From positions 1 through 32,619 of the forward strand of contig CALRTZ010000033.1 in assembly GCA_943371235.1 (NCBI GenBank): a stretch of DNA of 32,619 nucleotides, read 5' to 3'. This document shows positions 24,836 through 32,619 of this stretch, piece by piece. The number at the start of each line of letters is the position of its first letter. Positions within the stretch are counted from its first letter, which is position 1. This DNA is from CAJBVG01 sp943371235 (GTDB lineage Bacteria; Bacteroidota; Bacteroidia; Sphingobacteriales; Sphingobacteriaceae). Made by a program: the position numbers and the translations under genes. A model generated the notes under the pieces. It searched no databases, was not told the DNA's origin, and saw only the letters and a program-made list of their open reading frames with translations.

Positions 24836-27800
24836 TTAATTATTGATATTGATTTGAACGTAAGTGCGGAATTCCCACTCGTTGCCATTAGGGAAACCAA
24901 TAGCATTTGGATCCGGAACAAATACTCCTAAATTGTTTAAGCTCATAACTGGCGAATACCTGTTAGAGTATTTATCAAGTGTACGGTAAGTAGTTCTCAA
25001 ACCAATTTTTGTACCTGGTAACAGGAACCAATCTGGCTTGCCAATTTCCATCGACCAATCGCCGATTAATTGTAATGGGAAGGTCTGGTTAAAATCTCTA
25101 TGATAATCGAATGGTCCCCAATCGTCGATCTTCACAATGGTTGCCAATTTCATTTTTTTGTAGATGGTTCTAATGTCCATTCCGTAACGATTGATGGTGC
25201 GGGTATCGCTACCATTCGCTTGTCCGTTTCCGAAATACACGTTTGCAATAACTCCAAAATCAGGATTTATTTTCGATACCATTCTTATGTTCGATTCCCA
25301 CAAATCTTGTGCTGGTGCCGAACCTGGGAAAACAAAGGTGGTACGTCCGTTACCCAATATACCAATAGCGGCATCTTGTACGGTTGGCAAGTGGCGATAC
25401 ACAAAGCCTGCGCTCATCGCAAATTTAGCATCTTCCATACGGTCGTTGTCCCACTCGTACATCCATGTTGCAGGTGTTGGGTCGTAGGTTAATAAAATCT
25501 CCCCTCCCATGGTTTCACGGTTTCCTCTAACAGAAAACGGATCGTCTAATATATTTCTTGGGCGAGCTGGGGCTGCGAACTCCGGACCAATTGGACCAGC
25601 TAATGGTTTTTGAAATAAGAAATTCGGTGCTATTTGAAAATCGCCTAAGTTGTATGTAAAACCTGTAAGCGCACTGTACATATTACCACTGCCGATGTCT
25701 TTCAACACCCAACCGGTAAAGGTTTTGGTTTGGTCTACTCCCCCATTGGCTACTAAGCCCATGTAAGAGGTTAATCCGTACCAACGTATTGGCCCAGTTG
25801 AGTAGGTTACTTTTAGTTTACCTCCGTAATTATCTGAACTTTTTATTTTATCAATATATACTACATTGTCTTGCTCTAATTCGAATGTTCTGCCATTTAA
25901 TGGCTGACCTGCCCAAATACCTCCCGCATCAAATGTTAACTTTTCCATTTTCTTTCCAATGGCAACAGATAATCTACGTGTTTTTGGAATAGGCACAGCA
26001 AAAGAACTTTGTAAGTTGGTACGTTGTACTAAATCTTCGTGGAAAATACCGGTAACATCTAAACCAGCTACTTTTCTGCTGTACTTTATAAGTGCTGCAG
26101 GGTTAGCTCCCCACCATAATTCCGGACCGAAAGCAACTTTCAAGCCTTTAAATGTTTTCTTGCCTTCTAGTTCGAAACCAAATGGCGCATTACCATTATA
26201 GATATCGATGTTCGGGCCGTAATTTGCCTCAGGATATAATCCGAAGAAATCGCCTTCATACCCCCAGTGGTAATGACCGGTTCTGTAAAAGCCTGTTAAT
26301 TTAAAATCTTTGGCATCCCAACTGTAATCTGCTTTATATAATTGTATTCTATTATTTGAGTTGAGTTGTTGCGGACCAGTTGGTGTTGATACAGTAACTG
26401 CTCTGCCTCTATTCTCATAAAATATTTCGTCGATAGGTTTAGTTGCAACATTCCCTAATACGTTAAACTGAACGTTTGCTTTCATATTAGGTGCAGGCCT
26501 TGCAGTAACTCCTATGTTAAACGACTCCATGTGGTCGAAACCTTGCGAACTTGGGTAAGATGTTGTTGAAGGGTTTGTACTTGGTGGCGTAGAAATTAAA
26601 CTTCCACCGGTTAAGTATGTATTGAAATTTGCTTGTAAATTACTTAGGTATAATTTACCGCGGTCTTTAGCGGCCATGGCTGCTTTATCGCCCCTAGCCT
26701 TCAACGTAGCATCGGCAACAGAGATGTTGTTCAATGCAGCGTTTAAAGAAGCAGGACTTTCGGTGTATGGGTTAATGCGGTGTGCAGATTGCAAAGCATA
26801 ATATGCAGCACGAGGATAGAGATCGTAGATGCCGCGCTCATTGCTTTGGCCTTTTGCGCAAATACCGAACCATTCTTCGTTCATGTTATTTTCGCCCACT
26901 ATAAAATCATTGCTGTATCCACCGTTCGACCATGATGCGGTTGCATCGTGCTCTTCTAAATTGATGGTTTGACCAGTTTTCCACCATCCATCACTAAACT
27001 GAAATGTAAAACCACCAAGGCTATTGTTGTTTCTACCTTGTCCTTCAGCATTACTGTAAATTTCTTTCCAGTTGCTTAATAAAACTTTTGCTTGGTATTC
27101 TTGATCTTCTTGGTTGGCAATAGTATTATATGCATCGGAGCCAAATTCGGTAAGTATTACCGGCATGTTTAGTTCTTTTCTTACACGCTCGTATAAATCG
27201 GTAAAGGTAATACCTCTGTAAGAGTTAATTCCTAAGATGTCTACGTCTTTACATTCTTTCGCAATAATCTCTGAAAACAACAAATCGCCGTTACATATAG
27301 CAATTGGGCGACTTTTATCAATTTGTTTTAACTCTACAGTTACCTCGTTAAATAATTTATATAGATGGTAGGCAGCTTTGGTAGAATTTCGATCGGCCAG
27401 TGGAATGTCTTCTGTTTCTGCACCTCTCCAAAAAAGACCGTAGTTGTTCTCGTTACCCAATAAAAAAAGCAAGACTCCTGGGTTTCCTTTGTATTCTTGC
27501 ACCATTGCCTTTGTTTCGGCTAATATTAAGGCACGAGCTTCGGGATTTGAATAATCGGTATTAGGTTCCCACTTGCCATTAAGGGTTAAGCCATAACGAC
27601 CAAAAGAATGGTTCAGCATGGTATAAATGCCGTATTTCTCGTAAATGTACTGTACCCATTTAGCTGGTACGCCCGTATATTGTCTGATCGCGTTTACACC
27701 CATGTTTTTAAGCAGAGGCATTTCGTTATCGAGGGCAGCCATAATTACATCGTCGGATTGTTTCCACAAACTGTAATTGTAATTGGTCCCAATTGGTAAA

Positions 27801-27970
27801 TAATCCCAGTTCATACCGTTTATGAAAAGGTCTTTTCCGTTTACGGAAAGTTTAAATCCGTTATTCGATTTTACTACCAACACTTCGTTACTTTGTGCAA
27901 ACGTAAGTACTGGAATTAGTAATAAAATAAGAGGAATTAAGAATTTTTTTATGGAGTAATTATTGCGCAT
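24836..27970 (-). CDS. Clan-A glycosidase/transglycosidase fused to an outer-membrane beta-barrel
   Basis: A 1044-residue exported protein (signal peptide 1-25). Residues about 30-400 form a GH2-C/clan-A-type TIM barrel: 'FKLSVNGKDLFINGMNWDY', acid/base Glu174 ('LLGNENNYG') and nucleophile Glu275 ('VILTEFGSDAYN'). The lack of GH2 sandwich domains and the early 'INGMNW' also recall GH72-like glucanosyltransferases. After a helical segment and a Ser/Thr/Pro linker (about 405-475), residues about 480-1044 show repeated amphipathic strands with aromatic girdles and Asn/Gly turns ('KLTGFYRTGHYHWGYEGDFF', 'LKVAFGPELWWGAN'). This fits a porin-like outer-membrane barrel. It is the first array gene, about 100 bases after the operator-like palindrome. 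The glucan substrate is inferred from context. Confidence 0.82.
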   Translation of the reverse strand: MRNNYSIKKFLIPLILLLIPVLTFAQSNEVLVVKSNNGFKLSVNGKDLFINGMNWDYLPIGTNYNYSLWKQSDDVIMAALDNEMPLLKNMGVNAIRQYTGVPAKWVQYIYEKYGIYTMLNHSFGRYGLTLNGKWEPNTDYSNPEARALILAETKAMVQEYKGNPGVLLFLLGNENNYGLFWRGAETEDIPLADRNSTKAAYHLYKLFNEVTVELKQIDKSRPIAICNGDLLFSEIIAKECKDVDILGINSYRGITFTDLYERVRKELNMPVILTEFGSDAYNTIANQEDQEYQAKVLLSNWKEIYSNAEGQGRNNNSLGGFTFQFSDGWWKTGQTINLEEHDATASWSNGGYSNDFIVGENNMNEEWFGICAKGQSNERGIYDLYPRAAYYALQSAHRINPYTESPASLNAALNNISVADATLKARGDKAAMAAKDRGKLYLSNLQANFNTYLTGGSLISTPPSTNPSTTSYPSSQGFDHMESFNIGVTARPAPNMKANVQFNVLGNVATKPIDEIFYENRGRAVTVSTPTGPQQLNSNNRIQLYKADYSWDAKDFKLTGFYRTGHYHWGYEGDFFGLYPEANYGPNIDIYNGNAPFGFELEGKKTFKGLKVAFGPELWWGANPAALIKYSRKVAGLDVTGIFHEDLVQRTNLQSSFAVPIPKTRRLSVAIGKKMEKLTFDAGGIWAGQPLNGRTFELEQDNVVYIDKIKSSDNYGGKLKVTYSTGPIRWYGLTSYMGLVANGGVDQTKTFTGWVLKDIGSGNMYSALTGFTYNLGDFQIAPNFLFQKPLAGPIGPEFAAPARPRNILDDPFSVRGNRETMGGEILLTYDPTPATWMYEWDNDRMEDAKFAMSAGFVYRHLPTVQDAAIGILGNGRTTFVFPGSAPAQDLWESNIRMVSKINPDFGVIANVYFGNGQANGSDTRTINRYGMDIRTIYKKMKLATIVKIDDWGPFDYHRDFNQTFPLQLIGDWSMEIGKPDWFLLPGTKIGLRTTYRTLDKYSNRYSPVMSLNNLGVFVPDPNAIGFPNGNEWEFRTYVQININN

Positions 27971-28263
27971 AAAATTTATTTTTTAATTGTATTAATAGGG
28001 TTTACAAAAAAATTTATTCTTTAAATTTTAACAGATTAATTATAAAAAATGTATGAGTATTAAAAACGTATTATGGTACAAATTACCATAAGTTTATGAA
28101 AATATGAAATTTTTGTGATTTTGGAGTAAAAAAATAGGAAAAATGGATTTAAAATTTAGCTCACAAAGTAGCACAAAGTACACACAGAGTAGTACAAAGT
28201 TTTACGGGGAAACCCTGTGTCTACTCTGTAAGCTTATATCATTAACTATTTGGCTTAGTGCTT
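27971..28263. other. 293-base upstream region of the glucan operon
   Basis: No gene is seen. The left two-thirds are very AT-rich and should hold the operon promoter; I could not fix an exact Bacteroidota minus-7 (TAnnTTTG) box. The operator-like palindrome lies at 28071-28091. The right third (28162-28229) holds CACAAAGTA direct repeats and a 9-bp inverted pair ACAGAGTAG (28184-28192) / CTACTCTGT (28221-28229), which may mark the 3' end of the gene ending at 28264 but lacks a T-run. Confidence 0.55.
28071..28091. promoter_or_regulatory. Perfect operator-like palindrome upstream of the glucan operon
   Basis: TTATGGTA (28071-28078) and TACCATAA (28084-28091) are exact reverse complements separated by 5 bases. 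The site sits about 100 bases before the first array gene. The same half-site and spacing recur before the Nudix regulator (10904-10924), with TACCATAAGT shared exactly. I infer it is the binding site of that regulator. Confidence 0.72.
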
Positions 28264-29565
28264 TTAGTCTTTTGTTTTAAAGTCTATTAAATAAGGTTTA
28301 AGCCTAACACCATCTTCTTTTCTAAAATTGTTTGTAATTAATATCTGATAATGTTGATTTGGCTGTAAGTCTGCCTCAAATGTCCACGATTTCCCATCTT
28401 CAGAAAAAACTCTTTCGAGATCAATCTTAGGGAAATATGCTTCACCCATTGGGCCAAAGTCAACCCCTGTATTATATTTCAGCAAAGGTTCAGAAAATAG
28501 GATGGTAATTTTTGTTAGTCCTGATTTTACAACTTGACTGCCATTCTCAAATGGTGTCATTTTTACTACGGTTGGTCGCTGCTTTTCGTAATCGCTGTAT
28601 AATTCTTCTAATGTTTTTGGTAATAGTTTTGTAGCGTCTACAATACGCTCTACTTCCTTTTCATTCGTAAAGTCAAGTTCAATAAGTTCTTTAATTGCTT
28701 TTGTTTTGTCTACAGAAAGATTGTAATAGCGTTCGCTAATTTCATAACCAATGTAGTACCCTAAATCCCTCACTTTTAATTCATTTCGATTTTCTCCCCA
28801 TAGCCAACTATAGTTATTGGTCATGATAAATAAATCAGAAACAAATTTGTCGATTACTATTTTTTGATTCGCTTTTCCAAATTCAATTGCGGGTGCGTCA
28901 GATTTTTTATCAGTAACCTTGCATGATATATACTCAGCAATTCCCTCATACAAACACATAGTTAGCAAATTATGAACTATTTCTTTTTGTTGTGTATGTA
29001 TGTATTCGTGAGTACACAATAAGGCAATTTCATTTATTGGATTTTGTATCTTATAGAATGGTTGTCGCCAATTGGGAAGTTCCTCCACCAAAGTGGTTTT
29101 GTCTGCTAATGAAAGCTCAGAGCCTATTAAAACCTTATTTCCTTGAGTTGTTCCACCAGTTTTAAATGCCCCAATTGTAAAATAGATTGTTGAAGGTTTT
29201 AAATCAGGATATGCCTTTTTAAGTTTTTGAATGTCAGAATTAATATTCGGATAAAGTGTTTCCAATTTTAAGGTATTAGATCTTATTGAAGTCCAAAAAT
29301 TTGGATATTTGTTGATCGCATCAATAAAATCTTTGTCTGTATAATTACGAACCTCCAATAAACTTTTTAATCCTTCAGAACCTTTGTCAAGATAAAGCTC
29401 TTGTAAAAGTTTATATTGTTTACTACTGTCTTTTGTTAAAACAATTTGGTCATAAGCAGTCCAAAAATTCGCAATATCTGTAGATACATACTTCTGTTTG
29501 AATTCTTGTGCGATAGAAAGAGTTGTTACACTCAAACTTAATATTATAAAAAAGAGTTTTTTCAT
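28264..29565 (-). CDS. Exported putative zinc metallopeptidase (HEYIH)
   Basis: A 433-residue protein with a signal peptide (1-19, 'LSIAQ'). Residues about 100-330 resemble DUF2268/GldB-like metallopeptidase domains. A zinc motif His186-Glu187-x-x-His190 lies in 'LLCTHEYIHTQQKE', followed by 'LYEGIAEYISC' with Glu207 or Glu211 as the likely third ligand, as in gluzincins. The C-terminal 100 residues look like an Ig-like beta-sandwich ('KITILFSEPL' ... 'HYQILITNNFRKEDG'). It is probably periplasmic or surface-located; its substrate is unknown. It is separate from the glucan operon, with an operator and promoter region between. It is 53 bases from the TlpA-like gene upstream and may be co-transcribed with it. 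Confidence 0.78.
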   Translation of the reverse strand: MKKLFFIILSLSVTTLSIAQEFKQKYVSTDIANFWTAYDQIVLTKDSSKQYKLLQELYLDKGSEGLKSLLEVRNYTDKDFIDAINKYPNFWTSIRSNTLKLETLYPNINSDIQKLKKAYPDLKPSTIYFTIGAFKTGGTTQGNKVLIGSELSLADKTTLVEELPNWRQPFYKIQNPINEIALLCTHEYIHTQQKEIVHNLLTMCLYEGIAEYISCKVTDKKSDAPAIEFGKANQKIVIDKFVSDLFIMTNNYSWLWGENRNELKVRDLGYYIGYEISERYYNLSVDKTKAIKELIELDFTNEKEVERIVDATKLLPKTLEELYSDYEKQRPTVVKMTPFENGSQVVKSGLTKITILFSEPLLKYNTGVDFGPMGEAYFPKIDLERVFSEDGKSWTFEADLQPNQHYQILITNNFRKEDGVRLKPYLIDFKTKD

Positions 29566-29618
29566 TTCTATATCTATATTTTACAGATTATTGGAATTAA
29601 ACTAAGGGACTGCTGTCG

Positions 29619-30773
29619 TTATTTTATTTCTAATAATACTATTTTTTCAGGTACGTTTGATTTTTTTAGTTTTAAACCATACTTTTTTAACTCCTCATTC
29701 AATGTTTTGGGATTCTCTAAACTCCAATTTAATTCCATATCAAAAACGAAATTAATTCCTGTTTTGTCTTTTACTGGAAGATATGTTACATCCTCCAAAT
29801 ACATAATTAAATCGTTAGAACTTATTTTTAACCCTTTAAAATAATTACCCCCACCTTCTCTACTAAATTTTGTACTCAAAGAAATGTTAGGAAGCATTGT
29901 ACTGTCTATTACTTGCAAAGTATATAAAGAGTCTAGGGTTTTTTCTATTAAACGAGCCTTAAAACCACTATTTTCATTGAGGATATCCTTAGCATTCTCA
30001 AGTATATTTTTACTATAATCTGCAGATTGCTCTAGTTTAAAGCAATATTTATTTTTACTAATAGAATCTTTATTTACATCTAACCTTGCAGCTGTGGTAA
30101 GTTCATAAATATCTGTGAGTAACCTGTATATTGATACGTTAACAAAATCTAATGAAATAGGCTCGTTATTTTGGTTTCGTTTTATCTCATTCTTCCAGTC
30201 TAATTCTTTATTTTCATCCCTTAATGTATATTGATAAAACTGATTTTTATATTCTTTAAACAAACCTAAATTGGTTGGGCTATCCAGTTTTTTTATGATT
30301 GCAATTTCTTTTCCTGCTATAAAATCTTCGATGATTTTTTCATTAAGTTGATTGGGTTTAGTAATAGCTTTTATTATGCCGTTTTTATCTATAAGAATAG
30401 TATGTGGCACGGTATGGTAATTAAATACGTCGACATGAAGGGTATCATGGGCTATTTTTAAACTGGTATTAGTATTGTGAATATAACGTAATAGATTACT
30501 TCGTTTATCAGTAGAAATAGTTAAAATTTCTAAGCGGTTACCAAATTTGCTTTGATATATTTCTAATTCTTTCATTGCTGGTATACAAGGAGAACACCAA
30601 GTAGCCCAAAATTCTAATAGGAGTGGTTTGCCTTGAGTACTAATATCAAATGGCTTTTTGTCTCCATTTAATACGTCTTTAAAGATATAGTGTGGTGCTT
30701 TATCTCCAATTTTGATCTGTCCAAAACTTGTAGTTGTGGCAAAGAATAGAAATAAAATAGTGATTATTTTCAT
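29619..30773 (-). CDS. TlpA-like thioredoxin-fold protein with C-terminal DUF3738-like region
   Basis: A 384-residue exported protein (signal peptide 1-18, 'TTSFGQ'). Residues about 20-150 are a TlpA/AhpC-TSA-type thioredoxin fold with redox motif Cys60-Ser-Pro-Cys63 in 'LLLEFWATWCSPCIPAMKEL', and the cis-Pro region 'HTVPHTILID'. Residues about 190-384 do not belong to the thioredoxin fold; they resemble the DUF3738-type region often attached to TlpA proteins in Bacteroidota ('NLQVIDS'-like strands, 'ISLSTKFSREGGGNY', 'LKKYGLKLKKS'). It probably works in periplasmic thiol reduction, partner unknown. Confidence 0.85.
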   Translation of the reverse strand: MKIITILFLFFATTTSFGQIKIGDKAPHYIFKDVLNGDKKPFDISTQGKPLLLEFWATWCSPCIPAMKELEIYQSKFGNRLEILTISTDKRSNLLRYIHNTNTSLKIAHDTLHVDVFNYHTVPHTILIDKNGIIKAITKPNQLNEKIIEDFIAGKEIAIIKKLDSPTNLGLFKEYKNQFYQYTLRDENKELDWKNEIKRNQNNEPISLDFVNVSIYRLLTDIYELTTAARLDVNKDSISKNKYCFKLEQSADYSKNILENAKDILNENSGFKARLIEKTLDSLYTLQVIDSTMLPNISLSTKFSREGGGNYFKGLKISSNDLIMYLEDVTYLPVKDKTGINFVFDMELNWSLENPKTLNEELKKYGLKLKKSNVPEKIVLLEIK

Positions 30774-30899
30774 AGGTTTAGCGTATAATAGAAGCTAAGG
30801 ATCTGCAAGATCTGTACCATTAGTCGGGATTTGCGATGATCGGAATGTTCAACAAAAGAACTTAGCAGTCCAATTTACCTAACGCTTATTAGTATTATG

Positions 30900-32387
30900 T
30901 TATTTCATTTCGATACTTAATATTCCTTCTCCGTCTTTTCCTAAAAATTTCAGTAGTATTTCTGCGAAAGCTTCTGTTCCATTATCAGAATTTGTAAAAA
31001 TTAACAATGCTTGTTTTGTTTTAGGAACTATAAACGCAATGGTGTGCACCCCTATATCGTCTCCCCCGTGTACAAGAGCAAAGTCTTTATTAGTATTTAT
31101 GTTTTCGTCGACCCACCAACCTAAACCCCAATGTTTATAATCGTTTATCTTAACTTGCTTGCTTATCATTTCATTATATAATTTGTTTGATAAACCGGCA
31201 CCATTCAAAATATGAACCAAAAATTTGGAATAATCTTCAACTGTCGTCAATAAATTGTCTGCAGCATTAGCTCTTGTGTTTTTCTGAGTTACATAAAGTT
31301 CCCCCTTTTCATTGTGCCACTTTGCGAACCTGGTTGAATCCATTTTTTCATCCCAAATAAATCTGGTATCCTTCATTTTTAGGGGCTTAAAAATTAATTC
31401 ACTTGTTAATTGTTCTAATGATTTCTTAAACTTCTTTTCTATGGCTTTTCGTAAGTATTCATAACCCTCACCCGAGTATTGATATTTTGTTCCGGGCTCA
31501 AATTCAAATGATAATTTGCCGTCTTCATTATTTCCTCTCCAATTGGAGAAACCTGTTTGGTGACTTAAAATTATTCTCGTAGTTAATAATTTGGCACGTG
31601 GGTCGTTTGCAACATCAGGATCGGTATAATATTTATAAAGAGGTTCGTCTAAGTCCCATTTCCCGACATTTATTAATTTTAACGCAACAATAGCGGTAAT
31701 CGGCTTTGTCATGGATGCAACATTCCAAATAGTATTAAGGGGTGCTGGTGTGTTTGATTGTAATTCACCAAACACACTTAATTGTTCAATTTTACCATCT
31801 TTAATAAAACCAATAGCCAAAGCTGGTATATGTTTTTGTTTTAGCCATCTTTCCGTTTCAGTTTTATCAATAAACAAAAGGTTTTCATCAAAGGGCTTTT
31901 CAAAATCTTTATGGTCGTAGCTTAGTCCTTTTGATAATTTGAAATCTCCTTTTTCTAAAATCCAAATGTGTGTAAATTTTGCAGTGCTTGTGAGGTATTC
32001 GGGTTTACTATCTTCCAATGCATAAAAATGATGAACACCTGTTTGAATGGCACCGTACAATACACCATTCTTTTCTAGTGGAAACACTTCCATTTTATTT
32101 TCCGATAATACTCTCTTAGGTTTATAGGGTAATTTACAAAGTCCATTTTTAATTCCTGAAATAAAGGCTGTTTTTGAATTCGTAATTCCTGATTGATCGT
32201 GATAGAATTCAAAATTATCCCCTACAAGGTTTTCAAATTGCTTGATATCGCAGTTGTTAAACCCAAGATTAAAAAGAAGGCTATCTTTTTCTTTGATGGA
32301 TTTGTACAATTCGGATGATTTTTCTGTTTGTCCAAATGATTGATTACTTAAGATTATGAGAAAGAATAAAATTATTTGTTTTGTCAT
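30900..32387 (-). CDS. Serine beta-lactamase-like hydrolase with N-terminal NTF2-like domain
   Basis: I choose the ATG at 32385-32387 because it begins a clear signal peptide ('MTKQIILFFLIILSNQSFGQ'); the in-frame ATG at 32441 would add 18 hydrophilic residues before it. The mature protein starts with an NTF2/SnoaL-like domain (DUF4440 type, about residues 25-155), then a class C beta-lactamase/penicillin-binding-like domain. Its catalytic Ser is at residue 225 in 'NVASMTKP' (SxxK), with 'YQYSGEGYEYL' at the Tyr motif position and 'HGGDD' as third motif. Such proteins are usually esterases or peptidases rather than resistance enzymes. Likely periplasmic, probably monocistronic. Substrate unknown. 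Confidence 0.88.
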   Translation of the reverse strand: MTKQIILFFLIILSNQSFGQTEKSSELYKSIKEKDSLLFNLGFNNCDIKQFENLVGDNFEFYHDQSGITNSKTAFISGIKNGLCKLPYKPKRVLSENKMEVFPLEKNGVLYGAIQTGVHHFYALEDSKPEYLTSTAKFTHIWILEKGDFKLSKGLSYDHKDFEKPFDENLLFIDKTETERWLKQKHIPALAIGFIKDGKIEQLSVFGELQSNTPAPLNTIWNVASMTKPITAIVALKLINVGKWDLDEPLYKYYTDPDVANDPRAKLLTTRIILSHQTGFSNWRGNNEDGKLSFEFEPGTKYQYSGEGYEYLRKAIEKKFKKSLEQLTSELIFKPLKMKDTRFIWDEKMDSTRFAKWHNEKGELYVTQKNTRANAADNLLTTVEDYSKFLVHILNGAGLSNKLYNEMISKQVKINDYKHWGLGWWVDENINTNKDFALVHGGDDIGVHTIAFIVPKTKQALLIFTNSDNGTEAFAEILLKFLGKDGEGILSIEMK

Positions 32388-32512
32388 TTTTGATTTTTCT
32401 TTAACGTTTTTCGGATTGGCGAAGGTGGGGAGTTTCAGCACTAAACTTCATTAGATGCATAAAACCCCAGTTTTTGCAAAACGGATGTTAGCGGTAGTGC
32501 TTTTGTCCTCAG

Positions 32513-32619
32513 TTAGTCGGTTTTGATAAAATCTTCTTCCAAAATTCCATAAAAATAGTTGTCTTTCCATTGTCCTCTGATTGGTAATTTTCTTCTTTTC
32601 ATTCCCTCTCGTGTCATAC
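32513..32619 (-). CDS. 3' end of a GNAT-family acetyltransferase (partial)
   Basis: The window edge cuts this gene. The last 35 codons on the minus strand read '..MTREGMKRRKLPIRGQW' then 'KDNYFYGILEEDFIKTD' and a TAA at 32513-32515. The pattern 'EG..R......G.W.D...Y..L..DF' is the typical C-terminus of RimJ/RimL-type N-acetyltransferases, where acetyl-CoA is the donor. The Met at 32615-32617 is internal, not the start. The acceptor substrate is unknown. Confidence 0.75.
   Translation of the reverse strand, partial: MTREGMKRRKLPIRGQWKDNYFYGILEEDFIKTD

Noticed and set aside
30900..32387. Antibiotic-resistance beta-lactamase
   Set aside because: Only the SxxK motif is clear; the Tyr motif lacks the usual Asn and the N-terminal NTF2-like domain fits esterase/peptidase-type homologues.

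Overview
The window reads as a chromosome segment of a Bacteroidota bacterium. It is AT-rich, and one protein ends in a type IX secretion (Por secretion tail) sorting domain. Exported proteins carry Bacteroidota-type lipoprotein or Sec signals, and the regulator is a Nudix-fold/winged-helix protein of the kind common in this phylum. Species cannot be told from the sequence alone. Almost every gene is on the minus strand. I see no rRNA, tRNA, CRISPR array or transposase.

Left part (1-8.5 kb), accessory genes: a DUF6624-like exported protein, a four-helix membrane protein, and a three-gene operon of outer-membrane beta-barrel, ECF sigma factor and membrane partner. Next come the C-terminal fragment of a broken outer-membrane protein gene, a lipoprotein pair (YHYH protein and arylsulfatase), and a TPR/transmembrane/class III adenylate cyclase. 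Gaps between them hold repeat-like sequence.

Central part (9-28.1 kb), the main interest: a beta-glucan (laminarin-like beta-1,3/1,6-glucan) use locus. A nine-gene minus-strand array runs from 27970 to 11791. It encodes an exported clan-A glycosidase fused to a predicted outer-membrane beta-barrel, a glycan-binding lipoprotein, a GH16 lipoprotein, a very large GH94/GH149-type glucan phosphorylase, a GH17 lipoprotein, a GH30 lipoprotein, a sugar symporter fused to a GH17 domain, and two cytoplasmic GH17 enzymes. A Nudix-type regulator faces the array. Divergent from the regulator is a secreted T9SS protein made of repeated glycan-binding-like modules. Two matching 21-bp operator-like sites (half-site TACCATAA, 5-bp spacer) sit upstream of the array and in the regulator's divergent promoter, so one regulator probably controls the whole locus. 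No SusC/SusD pair is present. The inferred flow is surface binding and GH16 cleavage, outer-membrane passage possibly through the glycosidase-barrel fusion, periplasmic trimming and debranching by GH17 and GH30, import by the symporter-GH17 fusion, then cytoplasmic GH17 processing and phosphorolysis to glucose 1-phosphate.

Right part (28.2-32.6 kb): a putative HEYIH zinc metallopeptidase, a TlpA-type thioredoxin-fold protein, a serine beta-lactamase-like hydrolase with an NTF2-like N-terminal domain, and the 3' end of a GNAT acetyltransferase cut by the window edge.
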